From contig OZ038492.1 of assembly GCA_964036315.1 (NCBI GenBank), positions 35,620,618 to 35,684,617 on the forward strand: a stretch of 64,000 nt of DNA. The letters run 5' to 3'. The DNA comes from Acanthosepion esculentum. Taxonomy: Eukaryota > Mollusca > Cephalopoda > Sepiida > Sepiidae. The position numbers and the translations under genes are program-made. The notes beneath the pieces were generated by a model. The model was not told the DNA's origin and searched no databases. It worked only from the letters and a program-made list of their open reading frames with translations. Each line of letters starts with the position of its first letter. Positions within the stretch are counted from its first letter, which is position 1. Below, one piece after another: positions 56,552-64,000 of the stretch.

Positions 56552-58393
56552 GTAATTAATCTATACTGATCATTACTCTGTTCTTTCCTATTACATCAAT
56601 ACTGATCATTGCTCTCTTCTTTCCTATTACATCAATACTGATCATTACTCTAACTGTTCTTTCCTATTACATCAATAGTGATCATTACTCAAACTGTTCA
56701 TGCCTATTACATCAATACTGATCATTACTCTAACTGTTCTTTCCTATTACATCAATACTGATCATTACACTAACTGTTCTTTCCTATTACATCAATATTG
56801 ATCATTATTCTAAATGTTCTTTCCTATTACATCAATACTGATCATTAATCTAACTGTTCTTTCCTATTACATCAATACTGATCATTACTCTAAATGTTCT
56901 TTCCTATTATATTAATACTGATCATTACTCTGTTCTTTGCTATTACATGAATACTGATCATTATTCTAAATGTTCTTTCCTATTACATCAATACTGATCA
57001 TTACTCTAACTGTTCTTTCCTATTACATCATTACTGATCATTACTCTAAATGTTCTTTCCTATTACATCAATACTGATCATTACTCTAACTGTTCTTTCC
57101 TATTTCATCAATACTGATCATTACTCTAATTGTTCTTTCCTATTACATCAATACTGATCATTACTCTAACTGTTCTTTCCTCTTACATCACTACTGATCA
57201 TTACTCTGTTCTTTCCTATTACATCAATACTGATCATTACTCTAACTGTGCTTTCCTATTACATCAATACTGATCATTACTCAAATTGTTCATGCCTATT
57301 ACAACAATACTGTTCATTACTCTAACTGTTCTTTCCTATTACATCAATACTGATCATTACTCTAACTCTTATTTCCTATTACATCAATACTGATCATTCT
57401 CTAATTGGTCTTTCCTATTACATCAATACTGATCATTATTCCAACTGTTTTTTCTATTACATCAATACTGATCATTACTCTAAATGTTCTTTCCTATTAC
57501 ATCAATACTGATCATTACTCTAACTGTTCTTTCCTATTACATCAATACTGATCATTAATCTGTTCTTTCCGGTTACATCAATACTGATCATTATTCTAAC
57601 TGTTCATTCCTATTGCATCAATACTGATCATTACACTAACTGTTCTTTCCTATTACATCAATACTGATCATTACTCTAACTGTTCTTTCCAATTACATCA
57701 ATACGGATCATTACTCTAACTGTTCTTTCCTATTACATCAATACTGATCATTACTCTCTTCTTTCCTATTACATCAATATTGATCATTACTCTAACTGTT
57801 CTTTCCTATTACATCAATACTGATCATTACTCTAACTGTTCTTTCCTATTACATCAATACTGATCATTACTCTAACCGTCCTTTCCTATTACATCAATAC
57901 TGATCATTACTCTAAGTGTTCCTTCCTATTACATCAATACTGATCATTACTCTAACTGTTCTTTCCTATTACATCAATACTGATCATTACTCTAACTGTT
58001 CTTTCCAATTACATCAATACTGATCATTACTCTAACTGTTCTTTCCTATTACATCAATGCTGATCATTACTCTCTTCTTTCCTATTACATCAATACTGAT
58101 CATTACTCTAACTGTTCTTTCCTATTACATCAATCCTGATCATTACTCTAAGTGTTCTTTCCTATTACATCAATACTGATCATTACTTTAACTGTTCTTT
58201 CCTATTACATCATTACGGATCATTACTCTAACTGTTCTTTCTATTATATCAATACTGATCATTACTCTGTTCTTTCCTATTACATCAATACTGATCATTA
58301 TTCTAACTGTTCTTTCCTATTAAATAAACACTGATCATTACTCTTTTCTTTCCTATTACATCAATACTGATCATTACTCTAACTGTTCTTTCC
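56552..58393 (+). repeat. Right-hand HOR unit 9, type P (1,842 bp, 47 monomers)
   Basis: 47 monomers, nine of 36 bp, one of 41 bp and three of 39 bp, which sums to 1,842. It lacks GTTCTTTACTATT, carries ATTCTCTAATTGG, ACATCAATACGGATC (57,701) and a GTTCTTTCTATTATATC 39-bp monomer, and ends with TTAAATAAACAC. Unit 11 shares these features at an offset of 3,649 bp. Confidence 0.93.
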
Positions 58394-59071
58394 GTAATTA
58401 ATCTATACTGATCATTACTCTGTTCTTTCCTATTACATCAATACTGATCATTGCTCTCTTCTTTCCTATTACATCAATACTGATCATTACTCTAACTGTT
58501 CTTTCCTATTACATCAATACTGATCATTACTCAAACTGTTCATGCCTATTACATCAATACTGATCATTACTCTAACTGTTCTTTCCTATTACATCAATAC
58601 TGATCATTACACTAACTGTTCTTTCCTATTACATCTATATTGATCATTATTCTAAATGTTCTTTCCTATTACATCAATACTGATCATTAATCTAACTGTT
58701 CTTTCCTATTACATCAATACTGATCATTACTCTAAATGTTCTTTCCTATTATATTAATACTGATCATTACTCTGTTCTTTGCTATTACATGAATACTGAT
58801 CATTATTCTAAATGTTCTTTCCTATTACATCAATACTGATCATTACTCTAACTGTTCTTTCCTATTACATCATTACTGATCATTACTCTAAATGTTCTTT
58901 CCTATTACATCAATACTGATCATTACTCTAACTGTTCTTTCCTATTTCATCAATACTGATCATTACTCTAATTGTTCTTTCCTATTACATCAATACTGAT
59001 CATTACTCTAACTGTTCTTTCCTCTTACATCACTACTGATCATTACTCTGTTCTTTCCTATTACATCAATA

Positions 59072-59231
59072 CTGATCATTACTCTAACTGTGCTTTCCTA
59101 TTACATCAATACTGATCATTACTCAAATTGTTCATGCCTATTACAACAATACTGTTCATTACTCTAACTGTTCTTTCCTATTACATCAATACTGATCATT
59201 ACTCTAACTGTTCTTTACTATTACATCAATA
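59072..59231 (+). repeat. 160-bp internal duplication in unit 10, copy 1
   Basis: Four 40-bp monomers: CTGTGCTTTCC, CAAATTGTTCATGCC with ACAACAATACTGTTC, canonical, and GTTCTTTACTATT. They are repeated directly at 59,232-59,391. Other HOR units carry the block once. Confidence 0.93.
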
Positions 59232-59391
59232 CTGATCATTACTCTAACTGTGCTTTCCTATTACATCAATACTGATCATTACTCAAATTGTTCATGCCTA
59301 TTACAACAATACTGTTCATTACTCTAACTGTTCTTTCCTATTACATCAATACTGATCATTACTCTAACTGTTCTTTACTATTACATCAATA
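59232..59391 (+). repeat. 160-bp internal duplication in unit 10, copy 2
   Basis: Second copy of the four-monomer block. The same double block returns 3,649 bp downstream at 62,721-63,040, so it predates the large right-end duplication. Confidence 0.93.
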
Positions 59392-60200
59392 CTGATCATT
59401 ACTCTAACTCTTATTTCCTATTACATCAATACTGATCATTACTCTAATTGGTCTTTCCTATTACATCAATACTGATCATTATTCCAACTGTTTTTTCTAT
59501 TACATCAATACTGATCATTACTCTAAATGTTCTTTCCTATTACATCAATACTGATCATTACTCTAACTGTTCTTTCCTATTACATCAATACTGATCATTA
59601 CTCTAACTGTTCTTTCCTATTACATCAATATTGATTATTACTCTAACTGTTCTTTCCTATTACATCAATACTGATCATTACACTAAATGTTATTTCCTAT
59701 TACATCAATATTGATCATTACACTAACTGTTCTTTCCTATTACATCAATACTGATCATTACTCTAACTGTTCTTTCCAATTACATCAATACTGATCATTA
59801 CTCTAACTGTTCTTTCCTATTACATCAATACTGATCATTACTCTCTTCTTTCCAATTACATCAATACTGATCATTACTCTAACTGTTCTTTCCTATTACA
59901 TCAATACTGATCATTACTCTCTTCTTTCCTATTACATCAATACTGATCATTACTCTAACTGTTCTTTCCTATTACATCAATACTGATCATTACTTTAACT
60001 GTTCTTTCCTATTACATCATTACGGATCATTACTCTAACTGTTCTTTCTATTATATCAATACTGATCATTACTCTGTTCTTTCCTATTACATCAATACTG
60101 ATCATTATTCTAACTGTTCTTTCCTATTAAATAAACACTGATCATTACTCTTTTCTTTCCTATTACATCAATACTGATCATTACTCTAACTGTTCTTTCC

Positions 60201-62042
60201 GTAATTAATCTATACTGATCATTACTCTGTTCTTTCCTATTACATCAATACTGATCATTGCTCTCTTCTTTCCTATTACATCAATACTGATCATTACTCT
60301 AACTGTTCTTTCCTATTACATCAATACTGATCATTACTCAAACTGTTCATGCCTATTACATCAATACTGATCATTACTCTAACTGTTCTTTCCTATTACA
60401 TCAATACTGATCATTACACTAACTGTTCTTTCCTATTACATCTATATTGATCATTATTCTAAATGTTCTTTCCTATTACATCAATACTGATCATTAATCT
60501 AACTGTTCTTTCCTATTACATCAATACTGATCATTACTCTAAATGTTCTTTCCTATTATATTAATACTGATCATTACTCTGTTCTTTGCTATTACATGAA
60601 TACTGATCATTATTCTAAATGTTCTTTCCTATTACATCAATACTGATCATTACTCTAACTGTTCTTTCCTATTACATCATTACTGATCATTACTCTAAAT
60701 GTTCTTTCCTATTACATCAATACTGATCATTACTCTAACTGTTCTTTCCTATTTCATCAATACTGATCATTACTCTAATTGTTCTTTCCTATTACATCAA
60801 TACTGATCATTACTCTAACTGTTCTTTCCTCTTACATCACTACTGATCATTACTCTGTTCTTTCCTATTACATCAATACTGATCATTACTCTAACTGTGC
60901 TTTCCTATTACATCAATACTGATCATTACTCAAATTGTTCATGCCTATTACAACAATACTGTTCATTACTCTAACTGTTCTTTCCTATTACATCAATACT
61001 GATCATTACTCTAACTCTTATTTCCTATTACATCAATACTGATCATTCTCTAATTGGTCTTTACTATTACATCAATACTGATCATTATTCCAACTGTTTT
61101 TTCTATTACATCAATACTGATCATTACTCTAAATGTTCTTTCCTATTACATCAATACTGATCATTACTCTAACTGTTCTTTCCTATTACATCAATACTGA
61201 TCATTAATCTGTTCTTTCCGGTTACATCAATACTGATCATTATTCTAACTGTTCATTCCTATTGCATCAATACTGATCATTACACTAACTGTTCTTTCCT
61301 ATTACATCAATACTGATCATTACTCTAACTGTTCTTTCCAATTACATCAATACGGATCATTACTCTAACTGTTCTTTCCTATTACATCAATACTGATCAT
61401 TACTCTCTTCTTTCCTATTACATCAATATTGATCATTACTCTAACTGTTCTTTCCTATTACATCAATACTGATCATTACTCTAACTGTTCTTTCCTATTA
61501 CATCAATACTGATCATTACTCTAACCGTCCTTTCCTATTACATCAATACTGATCATTACTCTAAGTGTTCCTTCCTATTACATCAATACTGATCATTACT
61601 CTAACTGTTCTTTCCTATTACATCAATACTGATCATTACTCTAACTGTTCTTTCCAATTACATCAATACTGATCATTACTCTAACTGTTCTTTCCTATTA
61701 CATCAATGCTGATCATTACTCTCTTCTTTCCTATTACATCAATACTGATCATTACTCTAACTGTTCTTTCCTATTACATCAATCCTGATCATTACTCTAA
61801 GTGTTCTTTCCTATTACATCAATACTGATCATTACTTTAACTGTTCTTTCCTATTACATCATTACGGATCATTACTCTAACTGTTCTTTCTATTATATCA
61901 ATACTGATCATTACTCTGTTCTTTCCTATTACATCAATACTGATCATTATTCTAACTGTTCTTTCCTATTAAATAAACACTGATCATTACTCTTTTCTTT
62001 CCTATTACATCAATACTGATCATTACTCTAACTGTTCTTTCC
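60201..62042 (+). repeat. Right-hand HOR unit 11, type P (1,842 bp, 47 monomers)
   Basis: Same length and tags as unit 9: ATTCTCTAATTGG at 61,040 against 57,391, ATACGGATC at 61,350 against 57,701, and GTTCTTTCTATTATATC. One visible difference is GTCTTTACTATT near 61,060 where unit 9 has GTCTTTCCTATT. It also has ACATCTATATTG near 60,440, which unit 9 lacks. Confidence 0.93.
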
Positions 62043-63849
62043 GTAATTAATCTATACTGATCATTACTCTGTTCTTTCCTATTACATCAATACTGATCAT
62101 TGCTCTCTTCTTTCCTATTACATCAATACTGATCATTACTCTAACTGTTCTTTCCTATTACATCAATACTGATCATTACTCAAACTGTTCATGCCTATTA
62201 CATCAATACTGATCATTACTCTAACTGTTCTTTCCTATTACATCAATACTGATCATTACACTAACTGTTCTTTCCTATTACATCTATATTGATCATTATT
62301 CTAAATGTTCTTTCCTATTACATCAATACTGATCATTAATCTAACTGTTCTTTCCTATTACATCAATACTGATCATTACTCTAAATGTTCTTTCCTATTA
62401 TATTAATACTGATCATTACTCTGTTCTTTGCTATTACATGAATACTGATCATTATTCTAATTGTTCTTTCCTATTACATCAATACTGATCATTACTCTAA
62501 CTGTTCTTTCCTATTACATCATTACTGATCATTACTCTAAATGTTCTTTCCTATTACATCAATACTGATCATTACTCTAACTGTTCTTTCCTATTTCATC
62601 AATACTGATCATTACTCTAATTGTTCTTTCCTATTACATCAATACTGATCATTACTCTAACTGTTCTTTCCTCTTACATCACTACTGATCATTACTCTGT
62701 TCTTTCGTATTACATCAATACTGATCATTACTCTAACTGTGCTTTCCTATTACATCAATACTGATCATTACTCAAATTGTTCATGCCTATTACAACAATA
62801 CTGTTCATTACTCTAACTGTTCTTTCCTATTACATCAATACTGATCATTACTCTAACTGTTCTTTACTATTACATCAATACTGATCATTACTCTAACTGT
62901 GCTTTCCTATTACATCAATACTGATCATTACTCAAATTGTTCATGCCTATTACAACAATACTGTTCATTACTCTAACTGTTCTTTCCTATTACATCAATA
63001 CTGATCATTACTCTAACTGTTCTTTACTATTACATCAATACTGATCATTACTCTAACTCTTATTTCCTATTACATCAATACTGATCATTACTCTAATTGG
63101 TCTTTCCTATTACATCAATACTGATCATTATTCCAACTGTTTTTTCTATTACATCAATACTGATCATTACTCTAAATGTTCTTTCCTATTACATCAATAC
63201 TGATCATTACTCTAACTGTTCTTTCCTATTACATCAATACTGATCATTACTCTAACTGTTCTTTCCTATTACATCAATATTGATTATTACTCTAACTGTT
63301 CTTTCCTATTACATCAATACTGATCATTACACTAAATGTTATTTCCTATTACATCAATATTGATCATTACACTAACTGTTCTTTCCTATTACATCAATAC
63401 TGATCATTACTCTAACTGTTCTTTCCAATTACATCAATACTGATCATTACTCTAACTGTTCTTTCCGATTACATCAATACTGATCATTACTCTCTTCTTT
63501 CCAATTACATCAATACTGATCATTACTCTAACTGTTCTTTCCTATTACATCAATACTGATCATTACTCTCTTCTTTCCTATTACATCAATACTGATCATT
63601 ACTCTAACTGTTCTTTCCTATTACATCAATACTGATCATTACTTTAACTGTTCTTTCCTATTACATCATTACGGATCATTACTCTAACTGTTCTTTCTAT
63701 TATATCAATACTGATCATTACTCTGTTCTTTCCTATTACATCAATACTGATCATTATTCTAACTGTTCTTTCCTATTAAATAAACACTGATCATTACTCT
63801 TTTCTTTCCTATTACATCAATACTGATCATTACTCTAACTGTTCTTTCC
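62043..63849 (+). repeat. Right-hand HOR unit 12, type Q (1,807 bp, 46 monomers)
   Basis: Same structure as unit 10 at an offset of 3,649 bp, including the 160-bp internal duplication. Differences I noticed are few: CTAATTGTTC for CTAAATGTTC near 62,458, TTTCGTATTAC near 62,705 and TTTCCGATTAC near 63,465. Confidence 0.93.
62721..63040 (+). repeat. 160-bp internal duplication in unit 12 (two copies)
   Basis: Copies at 62,721-62,880 and 62,881-63,040, each with CTGTGCTTTCC, CAAATTGTTCATGCC/ACAACAATACTGTTC, canonical and GTTCTTTACTATT monomers. It is identical in layout to 59,072-59,391. Confidence 0.93.
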
Positions 63850-64000
63850 GTAATTAATCTATACTGATCATTACTCTGTTCTTTCCTATTACATCAATAC
63901 TGATCATTGCTCTCTTCTTTCCTATTACATCAATACTGATCATTACTCTAACTGTTCTTTCCTATTACATCAATACTGATCATTACTCAAACTGTTCATG
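63850..64000 (+). repeat. Right-hand HOR unit 13, cut by the window edge
   Basis: Starts at the GTAATTAATC marker and continues with the 36-bp CTGTTC monomer, TTGCTCTC, canonical, and CAAACTGTTCATG, the usual opening of a unit. The array continues beyond 64,000. Confidence 0.95.

Larger units (their letters stand above)
58394..60200 (+). repeat. Right-hand HOR unit 10, type Q (1,807 bp, 46 monomers)
   Basis: 46 monomers, eight of 36 bp, one of 41 bp and two of 39 bp, which sums to 1,807. It contains a 160-bp internal tandem duplication and the ATTGATTATTAC / ACACTAAATGTTATTT segment in place of the CCGGTTAC to CTAACCGTCC part. ACATCTATATTG near 58,631 is shared with units 11 and 12 only. Confidence 0.93.
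56800..60449 (+). repeat. 3,649-bp super-unit (P+Q, 93 monomers), copy 1, approximate edges
   Basis: Units 9-10 and units 11-12 form pairs of 1,842 + 1,807 bp. Landmarks 57,391, 57,701, 58,394 and 59,091 recur exactly 3,649 bp later at 61,040, 61,350, 62,043 and 62,740. The left edge is set between 56,792, where ACATCAATATTG differs from ACATCTATATTG at 60,441, and 57,391, where the match is clear. Confidence 0.85.
1..64000 (+). repeat. Satellite DNA array of 36/40-bp monomers filling the whole window
   Basis: Every line of the window can be read as head-to-tail copies of one A+T-rich monomer. The commonest form is 40 bp: CTGATCATTACTCTAACTGT followed by TCTTTCCTATTACATCAATA. Copies differ by scattered substitutions and a few recurrent small indels, giving lengths of 35, 36, 39, 40 and 41 bp. 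All copies point the same way; I found no inverted block. No unique sequence, transposable element, tRNA or rRNA interrupts the array. The array runs off both ends, so its full length is unknown. Known biology: short tandem monomers organised into higher-order repeats are typical of eukaryotic heterochromatin such as pericentromeres and centromeres. Which compartment and which species cannot be told from this sequence. Confidence 0.98.
60450..64000 (+). repeat. 3,649-bp super-unit, copy 2, running off the window
   Basis: Continuation of the 3,649-bp period to the window edge. The 63,850 marker corresponds to 60,201, and the order of monomers after it still matches. About 3.55 kb of this copy is visible. 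Confidence 0.83.

Noticed and set aside
58152..61983. 60-codon open frames at 58,152-58,334 and 61,801-61,983
   Set aside because: Identical because of the 3,649-bp duplication, not because of selection. They are by-products of the CTTTAACTG, ATTACGG and 39-bp monomers.
1..64000. CRISPR array, suggested by regular short repeats
   Set aside because: Repeats are directly abutting with no unique spacers, and spacing changes by 4-bp deletions inside the repeat. No cas genes or leader are present, and the overall structure is eukaryotic satellite.
1..64000. Glucocorticoid-type half sites (TGTTCT) in each monomer
   Set aside because: Only one half site per monomer and no facing partner at the 3-bp spacing of a response element. 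Recurrence reflects the repeat itself.
1..64000. CENP-B box or telomeric repeat
   Set aside because: No monomer resembles the CENP-B box with its CpG-containing core, and no TTAGGG- or TTTAGGG-like tandem run occurs, so neither centromere nor telomere identity can be claimed.
1..64000. Previously undescribed gene system hidden in the array
   Set aside because: I looked on both strands for non-repeat islands, conserved long frames, structured RNA and regulatory clusters, and every part reads as satellite monomers. The only novelty I can support is the layered repeat organisation.

Overview
The window is one uninterrupted tandem satellite DNA array. From base 1 to base 64,000 I find only head-to-tail copies of one short monomer, about 1,600 of them (64,000 divided by a mean of about 39.4 bp), all in the same orientation. 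I see no protein-coding gene, RNA gene, transposable element, unique spacer or flanking chromosomal sequence. The common monomer is 40 bp. In two halves it reads CTGATCATTACTCTAACTGT then TCTTTCCTATTACATCAATA. It is 70% A+T, has no CpG, and is strand-asymmetric (17 T, 11 A, 10 C, 2 G). A recurrent 36-bp class lacks the four bases around AACT. Rarer classes of 35, 39 and 41 bp come from small indels. This structure fits constitutive heterochromatin of a eukaryote (pericentromeric, centromeric or subtelomeric). Nothing in it identifies the species.

The array is built at several scales. (1) Bases 1-43,379 are a patchwork of old and recent segmental duplications with different periods. About 5.9 kb (1-4,990 against 5,920-12,010) is duplicated, and part of the second copy is duplicated again from about 12,677 (4,636-bp offset). 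There are tandem pairs of 157 bp (7,445), 596 bp (9,404), 1,601 bp (16,724), 156 bp (29,523) and 1,639 bp (38,099). A pair separated by about 4.24-4.36 kb links 25,837-28,790 with 30,072-33,140. (2) From 43,380 to the right edge the array becomes a regular higher-order repeat (HOR), phased by a 41-bp marker monomer containing GTAATTAATC. The marker recurs at 43,380, 44,320, 45,412, 47,296, 49,140, 50,984, 52,868, 54,668, 56,552, 58,394, 60,201, 62,043 and 63,850. The unit lengths resolve into whole monomers: 24, 28, 48, 47, 47, 48, 46, 48, 47, 46, 47 and 46. (3) In the last ~7 kb two HOR variants alternate (1,842 and 1,807 bp), giving a 3,649-bp, 93-monomer super-unit repeated in tandem.

Nothing here works as an operon or pathway. 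The short open frames that can be translated (60-74 codons) are by-products of the repeat, whose consensus carries in-frame stops within every three monomers. The useful information is evolutionary: variant monomers act as tags that show how unequal crossover or another amplification process built and homogenised the array, with the most regular and apparently youngest amplification at the right. Boundaries of the large duplications were placed by eye from diagnostic variants. They are approximate unless they fall on a monomer edge that I could count.
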